DNA from: DATARH01 sp036268075
Lineage (GTDB): Bacteria; Pseudomonadota; Alphaproteobacteria; ATCC43930; CGMCC-115725
NCBI GenBank assembly: GCA_036268075.1
Contig: DATAUV010000052.1
Coordinates: 1-64,000, forward strand
Direction of reading: 5' to 3'
DNA: 64,000 nt
Part shown: positions 40,169-48,693 of the stretch, one piece after another
Position numbering within the stretch: position 1 is the stretch's first letter
How the letters are laid out: each line of letters opens with the position of its first letter
Made by a program: the position numbers and the translations under genes
The notes under the pieces: generated by a model
The model's database searches: none
What the model was told of the DNA's origin: nothing
What the model saw: only the letters and a program-made list of their open reading frames with translations

Positions 40169-42589
40169 GTGGGGGGCGTTTTGCATTCGACGCGGGGAAC
40201 TCTCCGTTGGCTGGCGATTTGTGCCGCGATCGTTTCCGCGGCCGCATGGATATTGCCTGTGGCCGCCCAGACCGCACGCCGGCCGGCCTCCGCGCCGCCC
40301 GCGAGAGAGGCCTCGGCCCCGGCCGCGCCGCGGGGCACGGTGGCCGACATCAGGGTCGAGGGCACCCAGCGGATCGAGAAAGAGACCGTCCTTTCCTACC
40401 TGCTGCTCCAAAAGGGTGACCCGTGGGACCCTGAGCGGGTCGACAAATCGCTGAAGGCGCTGTTCGCGACCGGTCTCTTCGCCGACGTCAAGCTCGACCG
40501 CGAAGGCAATTCGCTGGTCGTCAGGGTGGTCGAGAACCCGATCATCAACCGCATCGCGTTTGAAGGAAATTCAAAGCTTTCCGACAAGGACCTCAACGGC
40601 GAAATCCAGCTCCGCCCCCGCGTCGTCTATACCCGGACCCGGGTGCAGAACGATGTGACCCGGATACTCGACCTCTATCGCCGTCACGCGCATTTCGCGG
40701 CGACCGTCGAGCCCAAGGTCATCCAACTGTCGGAAAATCGCGTCGACCTCGTGTTCGAGATCAACGAGGGGCCGTCGACGGGGGTGCGCTCGATCAACTT
40801 CGTCGGCAACCGGAATTTCAGCGACGGCACGCTGCGCGGCGTCGTCGACACCAAGGAAAGCCGCTGGTACCGGTTCTTCTCGAACTCCGATACCTACGAC
40901 CCCGACCGGCTGACCTATGACCGCGAGCTGCTGCGCAAATACTATCTGTCGCAGGGCTATGCCGATTTCCGCGTCGCCTCGGCGGTCGCCGAGATGACGC
41001 CCGACCGCGACGGGTTCATCGTCACCTTCACGGTCGACGAGGGACCGCGCTACAAATTCGGCAAGATCGACCTCAACATCAAGCTGAAGAACCTGACCCG
41101 CGAGGACGTGCTGCCGTTTCTCACCGTGCAGCCGGGCGACTGGTACGACGCCGACGCGGTCGAGCACTCGATCTCGGTGATCACCGACGCGATGGGCAAT
41201 CGCGGTTACGCCTTTGTCGAAGTCAAGCCGGAGATCACCCGCAACCGCGACCAGCACACGATCGACATCGCCTTCGACGTGCAGGAAGGCCCGCAGGTCT
41301 ATGTCGAGCGGATCGATGTCACCGGCAACGTCCGCACGCTCGACAAGGTGATCCGGCGCGAGATGCGGCTCGTCGAGGGTGACGCGTTCAACACCGACAA
41401 GATGAAGCGGTCTAAGGACCGCATCAAAAATCTGGGCTTCTTCAAGAAGGTCGAGGTCAACAACAAGTCGGGCTCGGCGCCCGACCGTACCGTCGTCGCG
41501 GTCGCGGTCGAGGAGCAGTCGACCGGGCAGTTGTCGTTCGGCCTCGGCTTCTCGTCGAGCGACGGTCCGTTGATCGACGCCTCCATCGGCGAAAAGAACT
41601 TCCTCGGCCGCGGCGACGATTTCCGCATCGGCAGCACGCTGTCGTTCCGGTCGCAGCAAGTCGACCTGAGCTTCACCGACCCTTATTTCCTCGACAAGCC
41701 GGTTGCCGCCGGCTGGGATCTCTTTGAGGTCAAGACCAGCCCGACGACGAACTTCTTCTCGGGCATCGCGCCGGCGTACCAGCAGTTCTCGTATGGCGGC
41801 TCGGTGCGGATGGGCTACCAGATCTCGGAAAACCTGCGCCAGACCCTGAAATACACGGCGCGGTCGGACGACATCACCGATATCCAGAGCGACGCGTCGC
41901 TGTTTATCGCGCTGCAGCAGGGCACGCACCTCACATCGTCGGTCGGCCAGGTGCTGTTGTATGACCGCCGCGACAATCGGATCGACCCGACAGGCGGGTG
42001 GTTCGTGTCGGAAGGCAACGATTTCGCCGGCGTCGGCTTTGGCGTCGACTACGTGCGCACCAAGGTCAGCGGCGGCTACTACTACTCGGTATGGCCGGAA
42101 TGGGTGCTGAGCGTGACCGGCGAAGCGGGCGATATTTTCGGCTGGGGCGGCAACCCGGTCCTGCTGCAGGATCGCTACTTCGTGGGCGGCGACAATCTCC
42201 GCGGCTTTGCGCCGGCGGGTATCGGGCCGCGCGACACCGTCTCCAACGACTCCCTGGGCGGCAATAAATATTGGCTCGGTTCGGTGACGCTCGGCGTTCC
42301 GCTCGGACTGCCCAAGGAACTGGGTATTACCGGCCGCGTATTCAGCGATTTCGGCACCCTCTGGGGCAATGACCAAAAGAATATCACCTTGACGCCTGCC
42401 CAGCTGGCGACGACGGCTGGCGTCCAGCCGTCGGTCTTCGACAGCGCCGCGATCCGCGCGAGCGTCGGCATCGGCTTCTCATGGGCGTCGCCCGTCGGTC
42501 CGATCCGGCTTGACTTGGCCACGCCGATCAAGAGGGAAAGCGTCGACCAGACACAATTTTTCCGGATTAGCTTCGGCACGAGGTTCTGA
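40169..42589 (+). CDS. bamA: outer membrane protein assembly factor BamA
   Basis: 806 residues by the GTG start: signal sequence (about residues 13-34, ending PVAAQ), five POTRA domains (about 50-420; the first opens VADIRVEGTQRIEKETVLSY) and a 16-strand Omp85 barrel. The barrel has the conserved loop-6 segment VGGDNLRGF and ends with phenylalanine (ISFGTRF), as needed for assembly. The exact start is uncertain (GTG 40169 or TTG 40181). It inserts beta-barrel proteins into the outer membrane. Confidence 0.97.
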   Translation: MGGVLHSTRGTLRWLAICAAIVSAAAWILPVAAQTARRPASAPPAREASAPAAPRGTVADIRVEGTQRIEKETVLSYLLLQKGDPWDPERVDKSLKALFATGLFADVKLDREGNSLVVRVVENPIINRIAFEGNSKLSDKDLNGEIQLRPRVVYTRTRVQNDVTRILDLYRRHAHFAATVEPKVIQLSENRVDLVFEINEGPSTGVRSINFVGNRNFSDGTLRGVVDTKESRWYRFFSNSDTYDPDRLTYDRELLRKYYLSQGYADFRVASAVAEMTPDRDGFIVTFTVDEGPRYKFGKIDLNIKLKNLTREDVLPFLTVQPGDWYDADAVEHSISVITDAMGNRGYAFVEVKPEITRNRDQHTIDIAFDVQEGPQVYVERIDVTGNVRTLDKVIRREMRLVEGDAFNTDKMKRSKDRIKNLGFFKKVEVNNKSGSAPDRTVVAVAVEEQSTGQLSFGLGFSSSDGPLIDASIGEKNFLGRGDDFRIGSTLSFRSQQVDLSFTDPYFLDKPVAAGWDLFEVKTSPTTNFFSGIAPAYQQFSYGGSVRMGYQISENLRQTLKYTARSDDITDIQSDASLFIALQQGTHLTSSVGQVLLYDRRDNRIDPTGGWFVSEGNDFAGVGFGVDYVRTKVSGGYYYSVWPEWVLSVTGEAGDIFGWGGNPVLLQDRYFVGGDNLRGFAPAGIGPRDTVSNDSLGGNKYWLGSVTLGVPLGLPKELGITGRVFSDFGTLWGNDQKNITLTPAQLATTAGVQPSVFDSAAIRASVGIGFSWASPVGPIRLDLATPIKRESVDQTQFFRISFGTRF

Positions 42590-43245
42590 TGTTGGCATTT
42601 CGCATCGGGGTATTCCCGCTGGCGAGCCTGTTTTTGTTTTCGATCGCTACCGCCCAGGCGCAGCAGCCCGCGCCCGCGCAGCCGACGCCGCCCGCGGCCG
42701 CGGCCACGCCCTCGCCGCAGCTGACGATCGTCGTCGTCGACGTGCAAAAGCTGCTGCAGGAATCCAAGGCGGCCAAGATGGTGCGCCAGCAGATCGAGGG
42801 CAAACGCGCCGAATACGCGAAGGAGATCTCGCACCAGGAAGACGAGCTGCGCAAGGAGCGCGACGCGCTGCAGCGCCAGCAGCCGAATTTGTCTCAGGAG
42901 GCGCTCAACACGAAGGGGCGCGAGTTCCAGCAAAAGGTCAACGACCTCGACCGGACCGTGCAGGCGAAACGTCAAGCGCTGGAAAAGTCGAATGCCGACG
43001 CGCTCCAGAAGATCCAGGAATCGATGGTCAAGATCATCACCGCGATCGCCAAGGACCGTAAAGCCAATCTGGTTCTGCAGCGCTCCGAACTGGTGCTGTT
43101 CGATCAGCAGTTCGACATCACCGACCAGGTTCTGCAAAAGCTCGACGAGGAATTGCCGACCCTCAACGTGGCCTTTGTCGAGCCGGCGCCGGTCGCGCCG
43201 ACTCCCGCTCCGGCAGCGCCGGCTAAGCCTGCCAGGAGGAAGTAG
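42589..43245 (+). CDS. skp: OmpH/Skp family periplasmic chaperone
   Basis: 218 residues: signal peptide (to about residue 24, ATAQA), a Pro/Ala linker, then the Skp tentacle coiled coil (AKMVRQQIEGKRAEYAKEIS to about 165) and the body strand IVVVDVQKLLQESKAA. A Pro/Ala-rich C-terminal tail (APVAPTPAPAAPAKPARRK) extends beyond E. coli Skp. It carries unfolded barrels to BamA. Its ATG overlaps the bamA stop (TGATG). Confidence 0.92.
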   Translation: MLAFRIGVFPLASLFLFSIATAQAQQPAPAQPTPPAAAATPSPQLTIVVVDVQKLLQESKAAKMVRQQIEGKRAEYAKEISHQEDELRKERDALQRQQPNLSQEALNTKGREFQQKVNDLDRTVQAKRQALEKSNADALQKIQESMVKIITAIAKDRKANLVLQRSELVLFDQQFDITDQVLQKLDEELPTLNVAFVEPAPVAPTPAPAAPAKPARRK

Positions 43246-43289
43246 GCGGGGGCGGGGCGGGCGCGGCCCGGCCCCGTGGCGTCCGGCGG

Positions 43290-44315
43290 ATGGCCGACCC
43301 TCGTTTCTTTGACCGCGCCGGGCCGTTCTCGCTGTCGGCCCTGGCGGCGCTGAGTGGGGCAACCCTCGTCGACGACGCTGCCGGCGAGCGGGTGATGGTC
43401 GATGTCGCGCCGCTCGAGACCGCCGAGCCCGACGAGGTCACCTTTCTCGACAACCGCAAATACCTCGGCGAGTTCGTACGGTCGCGGGCCGGCGCGGTGT
43501 TCGTCGCAAAGGATTTGGCCGGGCGCGCGCCGGCGGGGATGACGGCGCTGGTCGCCGACAATCCTTACAAGGCTTATGCGCTGGCGGCGCAGGCGTTCTA
43601 TCCTGACCCTGAGGTGCGGGCGAGGGTGGCCGCGACGGCCAGCATCCATCCCGCCGCGCTCGTGCCGGCCGATTGCGAGATCGGCGACAATGTCGTGATC
43701 GAGGCCGGGGCCAAGCTCGGATCGCGCTGCCGAATCGGTCCGAATACGGTCGTCGGCGGGGCGGTCGAACTCGGCGACGATTGCCGCATCGCCGCGAACG
43801 TGACGTTGAGCCATTGCGTGATCGGCGCCCGCGTCGTGCTCCATCCCGGCGTGCGCATCGGTCAGCCCGGTTTCGGTTTTGCGCCGGACCCGGTGCGGCC
43901 GGTCAAGATCCCGCAGCTTGGGCGTGTCATGATCGGCGACGACGTCGATATCGGGGCGAACACGACGGTCGATCGGGGCTCCGGACACGACACCGTGATC
44001 GGACCCGGCACGATGATCGATAATCTTGTTCAGATCGGCCACAATGTGCGGATCGGACGCGGTTGCGTGCTGGTGTCCCAGGTCGGCATTTCGGGCAGCA
44101 CCACGGTCGGCGACTATGTGATGATCGCCGGCCAGGCGGGGTTGGTCGGCCATCTGAACATCGGCGCCGGGGCCCGCATCGCGGCGCAAACCGGCGTCGC
44201 CCGCGATGTCGCGGCCGGTGAAACCGTGGGCGGCTCGCCCGCCGTGCCGATGACCGAGTGGCTGCGGACGCATGCGATGTTGCGGCGGATGGCGCAGAAG
44301 AAGGATAGAGGATGA
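43290..44315 (+). CDS. lpxD: UDP-3-O-acylglucosamine N-acyltransferase
   Basis: 341 residues, lipid A pathway step 3. The N-terminal uridine-binding domain (about 1-100) is followed by a left-handed beta helix of hexapeptide repeats (DNVVIEAGAKLGSRCRIGPN and similar). The catalytic histidine region reads NLVQIGHNVRIGRG. The start at 43290 gives MADPRFFDRAGPFSLSALA. It overlaps fabZ by ATGA. Confidence 0.97.
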   Translation: MADPRFFDRAGPFSLSALAALSGATLVDDAAGERVMVDVAPLETAEPDEVTFLDNRKYLGEFVRSRAGAVFVAKDLAGRAPAGMTALVADNPYKAYALAAQAFYPDPEVRARVAATASIHPAALVPADCEIGDNVVIEAGAKLGSRCRIGPNTVVGGAVELGDDCRIAANVTLSHCVIGARVVLHPGVRIGQPGFGFAPDPVRPVKIPQLGRVMIGDDVDIGANTTVDRGSGHDTVIGPGTMIDNLVQIGHNVRIGRGCVLVSQVGISGSTTVGDYVMIAGQAGLVGHLNIGAGARIAAQTGVARDVAAGETVGGSPAVPMTEWLRTHAMLRRMAQKKDRG

Positions 44316-44782
44316 CCGATCAGGATACTGTCGCCACATCGGGCGTCGAGATCGGCATCGAGCGGGTTTTGGAGATGATCCCGCATCGCGACCCGTTCCT
44401 GATGATCGACAAGGTCGTCGACACGGTCGCGAATGAGCGCGCGACGGGGATCAAAGAGGTCAGGGCCGACGAATATTACTTCAAGGGCCATTTTCCGTCG
44501 CGGCCGGTGATGCCGGGCGTGTTGATCGTCGAGGCGATGGCGCAGACCGCGGCGGTGCTGGTGGTGCATACGCTGGGGCGCGAGGCGGAGGGCAAGCTCG
44601 TGTACTTCATGAGCATCGACGAGGCCCGGTTTCGCCGACCGGTGGTCCCCGGAAACCGCCTGTTGATCCACGTGTCCAAGCAGCGCAACCGCCGCAACGT
44701 CTGGCGTTTCGAGGGCCGCGCCGAGGTCGACGGCCATCTCGTCGCCGAGGCCGTGTTCGCCGCGATGATCCTCGACGAGTAG
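44312..44782 (+). CDS. fabZ: 3-hydroxyacyl-ACP dehydratase FabZ
   Basis: 156-residue hotdog-fold dehydratase. Catalytic His in IPHRDPFLMIDKVV and the Glu of GHFPSRPVMPGVLIVEAMAQ are present. The N-terminus is about 10 residues longer than E. coli FabZ. FabZ competes with LpxA and LpxC for R-3-hydroxymyristoyl-ACP, which explains its place inside the lpx operon. Confidence 0.97.
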   Translation: MTDQDTVATSGVEIGIERVLEMIPHRDPFLMIDKVVDTVANERATGIKEVRADEYYFKGHFPSRPVMPGVLIVEAMAQTAAVLVVHTLGREAEGKLVYFMSIDEARFRRPVVPGNRLLIHVSKQRNRRNVWRFEGRAEVDGHLVAEAVFAAMILDE

Positions 44783-44793
44783 GGTTGGCGCGC

Positions 44794-45594
44794 ATGGCCT
44801 TGATCCATCCCACCGCTGTCGTCGCGCCGGGTGCCCGCATCGCCGACGACGTCGAGATCGGCCCCTATTGCGTGATCGGCGATCAGGTGACGCTCGCGGC
44901 CGAAGTCAGCCTCAAATCGCATGTCGTGATCGACGGACGGACGACGATCGGCGAGCGCACGCGCATCTTTCCGTTCGCCTCGATCGGCTTTGAGACGCAG
45001 GATTTGAAGTACAAGGGCGAGCCGTCCTCACTCGAGATCGGCCACGACAACACGATCCGCGAGCATGTCACGATCAATCCCGGCACCGAGGGCGGCGGAA
45101 TGGTCACGCGGGTCGGCAACCACTGCCTCTTGATGGTCGGCGCGCATGTCGCGCATGACTGCCAGATCGGCGACCACGTGATCCTGGTCAACAACGCGAC
45201 GCTCGGCGGGCATGTGGTGATGGAGGAGCATTCGATCCTCGGCGGGCTCTCGGCGGTGCACCAATTCGTGCGGATCGGCCGGCACGCGATGATCGGCGGC
45301 ATGTCGGGCGTCGAGCGCGACGTGATCCCCTATGGCCTCGTAATGGGCGACCGGGCCCGGCTCAGCGGGCTCAACATCATCGGCATGCAGCGCCGCGGGT
45401 TCAGCCGCGACGACATCCAGGCGCTGCGCAGCGCCTATAACTGCCTGTTCGGCGATGACGGCACGCTGGCCGAGCGGGTCGATGTCGTCGCAGAGCGGTT
45501 TGGCGGGTCGGCGCCGGTCGATGACCTCGTGGCCTTTATCCGGGCGGATTCGAGCCGCGCCATCTGCCAACCTAAAGGGGCGAATGGCGGATAG
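44794..45594 (+). CDS. lpxA: UDP-N-acetylglucosamine acyltransferase
   Basis: 266 residues, first lipid A step. A left-handed beta helix starts at MALIHPTAVVAPGARIADDV. The catalytic His lies in the HVAHDCQIGDHVILVNNATL region, followed by the C-terminal alpha-helical domain (RRGFSRDDIQALRSAYNCLF). The ATG at 44794 follows the fabZ stop by 11 bases; a TTG at 44785 is in frame but less likely. It overlaps lpxI by 11 bases. Confidence 0.97.
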   Translation: MALIHPTAVVAPGARIADDVEIGPYCVIGDQVTLAAEVSLKSHVVIDGRTTIGERTRIFPFASIGFETQDLKYKGEPSSLEIGHDNTIREHVTINPGTEGGGMVTRVGNHCLLMVGAHVAHDCQIGDHVILVNNATLGGHVVMEEHSILGGLSAVHQFVRIGRHAMIGGMSGVERDVIPYGLVMGDRARLSGLNIIGMQRRGFSRDDIQALRSAYNCLFGDDGTLAERVDVVAERFGGSAPVDDLVAFIRADSSRAICQPKGANGG

Positions 45595-46468
45595 CCGTGG
45601 CACGCCCCCAGGCACGCCCCTGGCCACGCCCCTGGGCACGCCCCCCGGCGCGCCCCAGGCCACCCTCGGCATCGTCGCCGGCAATGGCGGGCTGCCGCGC
45701 CGCCTGATCGAGAATTGCCGCGCCGCCGGCCGCCCGATTTTTGTGCTCGCGCTCGACGGCGAGGCCGACCCCGCGATGCTGGCCGGGGTGCCGCATGCCT
45801 GGTGCCGCATCGGCGCCGCGGCCACCGGCATCGACCTGCTGCACGCCAACGGGGTCGGCGATCTGGTGCTGGCCGGCGGGGTCAAGCGGCCCTCGGTCGC
45901 CTCGATCCGGCCGGATTGGCGCGCGGCCAAGTTTTTCGCCCGGATCGGGTTGCGCGCGCTCGGCGATGACGGGCTCCTCTCGGCCGTCATCAAGGAGTTG
46001 GAGCACGAAGGTTTTACCGTGATCGACGCGGCGCGGCTGCTCGATGACGGCGCGGTGATGCCCGAAGGGCCGCTCGGCGCGCTGGGGCCGGACCCGGTCG
46101 CGCGCGCCGACATCGAGCACGGGTTGCGGGTCGCCCGCGCGCTCGGTGCGCTCGACATCGGCCAGTCGGTCGTCGTGCAGCAGGGGATGGTGCTGGGGGT
46201 CGAGGCGATCGAGGGCACCGACGCATTGCTGCGCCGTTGCGGTGCGTTGCGGCGCGAGGGGCCGGGCGGGGTGCTGGTCAAGGTCGAGAAGCCCGGCCAG
46301 GAGCGCCGCGCCGACCGCCCGGTGATCGGGCCGCAAACCGTCGCCGTCGCCGCCGAAGCGGGGCTGCGCGGCATCGCCGCCGAGGCCGGCGCGGTGCTGA
46401 TCCTCGATCGCGCCGCGGTAGCGCGCACGGCCGACGCGGCGGCGCTGTTCGTGGTCGGGATAAAATAG
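45584..46468 (+). CDS. lpxI: UDP-2,3-diacylglucosamine pyrophosphatase LpxI
   Basis: 294 residues. LpxI replaces LpxH in alphaproteobacteria and makes lipid X. Core: LGIVAGNGGLPRRLIENC, LVLAGGVKRPSVASIRPDW, then the C-terminal domain with QSVVVQQGMVLGVEAIEGTD and LVKVEKPGQERRADRPVIGP. The first 27 residues are an unusual Gly-Thr-Pro repeat tract encoded by 12-base tandem repeats (45599-45658) that no LpxI needs. It overlaps lpxA by 11 bases. Confidence 0.94.
   Translation: MADSRGTPPGTPLATPLGTPPGAPQATLGIVAGNGGLPRRLIENCRAAGRPIFVLALDGEADPAMLAGVPHAWCRIGAAATGIDLLHANGVGDLVLAGGVKRPSVASIRPDWRAAKFFARIGLRALGDDGLLSAVIKELEHEGFTVIDAARLLDDGAVMPEGPLGALGPDPVARADIEHGLRVARALGALDIGQSVVVQQGMVLGVEAIEGTDALLRRCGALRREGPGGVLVKVEKPGQERRADRPVIGPQTVAVAAEAGLRGIAAEAGAVLILDRAAVARTADAAALFVVGIK
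45599..45658 (+). repeat. 12-base tandem repeat in the 5' end of lpxI
   Basis: Five imperfect copies of GGCACGCCCCNN encode the G-T-P-P/L tract of the LpxI N-terminus. Twelve-base units keep the frame whatever the copy number. Confidence 0.85.
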
Positions 46469-46480
46469 GCTGTTGATCCC

Positions 46481-47668
46481 ATGACGGCCACGCCGCCGGA
46501 GCACGAGCCCTTCATCTTCATCATTACCGGCGAGCCTTCGGGCGACGCGATCGGCGGGGCGCTGATCGGGGCGCTCAAGGAGCGCACCGGCGGCCGGGTG
46601 CGCGTCGCCGGGATCGGCGGCGAGCGGATGGCGGAAGAGGGGTTGCGGAGCCTCGTGCCGCTCGCCGACCTCGCGGTCGCGGGGGTCGCGGAGGTATTGC
46701 CGCGCGCGCCGCTGATCCTGCGTCATGTGCGCGAGACCGTGGCGGCGATCCAGGCCGCACGGCCCGACGCGGTGGTTACGATCGACAGCTCGGGCTTTAC
46801 CTGGCGCATCGCGCACCGGCTGCGCAACGCCGGCGAGACTTTGCCGCTGATCCACTATGTCGCGCCGATGGTGTGGGCGTGGCGCGCGAACCGGGCGCGG
46901 CGGGTCGCGCGGTGGTACGACCATCTGCTGACCCTGTTGCCGTTCGAGCCCCCTTATTTCGAGCGCGAGGGGCTGCGGAGCACGTGCGTCGGACACCCAA
47001 TCGTCGACAGCAAGGCCGGGGCGGGGGATGGCGCGCGATTCCGGGCCGCGCACGGGATCGCGGGCGATACGCTGGTGCTGAGCATATTGCCGGGGAGCCG
47101 CGCTGGCGAGGTGCGGCGGCTGATCCCGGTGTTTGGCGCCGCGCTGCGGTTGCTGGAGGGGATGGTCGGGCCGTTCCGGGTCGTGGTGCCGACGGTCGAG
47201 AACGTGGCCGTCGCGGTCGAGGCGGGGATACGCGGGTGGCCCGGCGACCCGATCGTCGTGCGCGGGACCGAGGCGAAATACGACGGGTTCGCCGCGAGTC
47301 GGGCGGCGCTGGCGGCGTCGGGCTCGGTAGCGCTGGAACTGGCGATGGCGCGGGTGCCGATGGCGGTGGCCTATCGCCTGACGCCGGCGACCGAGTTCCT
47401 GCTCGCCCGCGTGTTGCGGGTGCGGCAGGTCAACCTGATCAATTTGATGCTTGACCGCTCGCTGGTGCCCGAGCTGGTCCGGTATGACTGCACCCCGGCA
47501 AAGCTGGCCGCGGCGGTCGCCACCCTCATCCGGGACGAAGCGGTTCGCGCCGCGCATGTCGGCGGCTATGATGAGGCGATGCGGCGGCTCGGGGCGGGCG
47601 GCGTCTCGCCGAGCCTCAAGGCCGCCGACAAGATTCTTTCGATCGTCGCCGCCCGGCGACAGACATAG
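46481..47668 (+). CDS. lpxB: lipid-A-disaccharide synthase
   Basis: 395-residue GT19 glycosyltransferase that joins UDP-diacylglucosamine and lipid X. The N-terminal block FIFIITGEPSGDAIGGAL, then HYVAPMVWAWRANRARRV, LPGSRAGEVRRLIPV and SGSVALELAMARVPM are signatures. Last gene of the lpxD-fabZ-lpxA-lpxI-lpxB run. Confidence 0.97.
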   Translation: MTATPPEHEPFIFIITGEPSGDAIGGALIGALKERTGGRVRVAGIGGERMAEEGLRSLVPLADLAVAGVAEVLPRAPLILRHVRETVAAIQAARPDAVVTIDSSGFTWRIAHRLRNAGETLPLIHYVAPMVWAWRANRARRVARWYDHLLTLLPFEPPYFEREGLRSTCVGHPIVDSKAGAGDGARFRAAHGIAGDTLVLSILPGSRAGEVRRLIPVFGAALRLLEGMVGPFRVVVPTVENVAVAVEAGIRGWPGDPIVVRGTEAKYDGFAASRAALAASGSVALELAMARVPMAVAYRLTPATEFLLARVLRVRQVNLINLMLDRSLVPELVRYDCTPAKLAAAVATLIRDEAVRAAHVGGYDEAMRRLGAGGVSPSLKAADKILSIVAARRQT

Positions 47669-47678
47669 GAGCAGCCCC

Positions 47679-48083
47679 ATGCCCGATACCGATAAATACC
47701 GCTTTCTGCACACGATGCTGCGGGTCAAGGACCTGGAAAAGTCGCTCGCCTTCTACACCGGCGAATTGGGGATGAACCTGATCCGCAAGCGCGACTACCC
47801 GACCGGCAAGTTCACGCTGGCCTTTGTCGGCTATGGCGACGAGGAGAGCAGCACGGTGGTCGAGCTGACCCATAATTGGGACCAGGCCGAGCCCTACGCA
47901 CTGGGCAGCGCCTTTGGTCATCTGGCAATCGGCGTGCCCGATGTCTACGCGACCTGCGACCGGCTCGCCAAGGCCGGGGTGAAGATACCGCGCCCGGCGG
48001 GGCCGATGGCCCATGGCGGCTCGGTCATCGCCTTTATCGAGGACCCGGACGGCTATAAGATCGAGCTGATCGAACGCAAATAG
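47679..48083 (+). CDS. gloA: lactoylglutathione lyase (glyoxalase I)
   Basis: 134 residues: RFLHTMLRVKDLEKSLAFYT, ELTHNWDQAEPYALGSAFGH and FIEDPDGYKIELIE carry the metal ligands (His in LHTMLRV, Glu in VELTHNW, His in FGHLAIG, Glu in KIELI). It converts the methylglyoxal-glutathione hemithioacetal to lactoylglutathione. It lies 10 bases after lpxB with AGGAGCAG as ribosome site. Confidence 0.93.
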   Translation: MPDTDKYRFLHTMLRVKDLEKSLAFYTGELGMNLIRKRDYPTGKFTLAFVGYGDEESSTVVELTHNWDQAEPYALGSAFGHLAIGVPDVYATCDRLAKAGVKIPRPAGPMAHGGSVIAFIEDPDGYKIELIERK

Positions 48084-48251
48084 CACCGCCTTTCGAACGC
48101 CGAACGCTGCCGCAGAACGCGGCGGCGTCCGGCGTTGCGATTCTGGTGAATGGCAGCATCCCGTTTTCGACGTTGACGTTGGTCGATACCGTCGCCAGCT
48201 AAATGGACGATCGCGATGCGATCGAACCGTCACCAGACGAGGTGCATCTCC

Positions 48252-48647
48252 ATGCGTCGTTTAATGAGCGCGGCCGCGTTTGCCGCCGCGCTGGCGGTCG
48301 CTGGCCCGGTGTGGGCGCAGTCGTCCGAGCAGCTAAATCAGCAGGAGTTGTCGAACATGGCCGGCGCGCCCGCCGCCCAGCCGGTCGCGCCCCAGGCCTA
48401 TGCACAGCCGGGCTACGCACAGCCGGCCTATCCGCCCCAGGCGTACGGGGCGCCGGCTTATCCCTACCCGTATCCATACCCCTATCCGTACCCGTATCCC
48501 GCTTACGGCTATGCCCCGTATGCTTACGGCTACCCGGCGGGTGGGGTCGGATTTGTCTTCGGTGGGGGAGGGTGCTGCTGGGGCCACGGTGGCGGGCATG
48601 GCCACGGTGGCGGGCATGGCGGCGGTGGCGGGCACGGGCACCACTGA
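48252..48647 (+). CDS. secreted low-complexity protein (Pro-Tyr and His-Gly repeats)
   Basis: 131 residues by the ATG at 48252: signal peptide (MRRLMSAAAFAAALAVAG, cleavage after VWA). Then a Gln/Ala/Pro segment, a run of Pro-Tyr dipeptides at about residues 69-83, a Tyr/Ala/Gly stretch with a short hydrophobic run (GGVGFVFGGGGCCW), and a C-terminal tail of repeated Gly-His-Gly units with about ten histidines. The tail could bind metal ions. No family assignable. An ATG at 48216 is in frame, but GAGG nine bases before 48252 and the signal peptide favour the later start. Confidence 0.7.
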   Translation: MRRLMSAAAFAAALAVAGPVWAQSSEQLNQQELSNMAGAPAAQPVAPQAYAQPGYAQPAYPPQAYGAPAYPYPYPYPYPYPYPAYGYAPYAYGYPAGGVGFVFGGGGCCWGHGGGHGHGGGHGGGGGHGHH

Positions 48648-48656
48648 CCCGTTCCG

Positions 48657-48692
48657 AGCTGGTCGCCCCCGCCTCGGCGGGGGCGACCAGCT
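48657..48692. terminator. 17-base-pair perfect palindrome between convergent genes (candidate bidirectional terminator)
   Basis: AGCTGGTCGCCCCCGCC-TC-GGCGGGGGCGACCAGCT: perfect arms with a two-base spacer, located between the secreted protein and gltA stop codons. No T-run follows on either strand, so it may end transcription by a strong hairpin alone or with Rho. Confidence 0.65.
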
Positions 48693-48693
48693 G

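Noticed and set aside
40571..42376. 601-codon open frame antisense to bamA
   Set aside because: Shadow of BamA; composition is that of reversed high-GC coding sequence.
45599..45658. Tandem repeats considered as a CRISPR-like or minisatellite array
   Set aside because: The 12-base units are contiguous without spacers and lie inside the lpxI reading frame.
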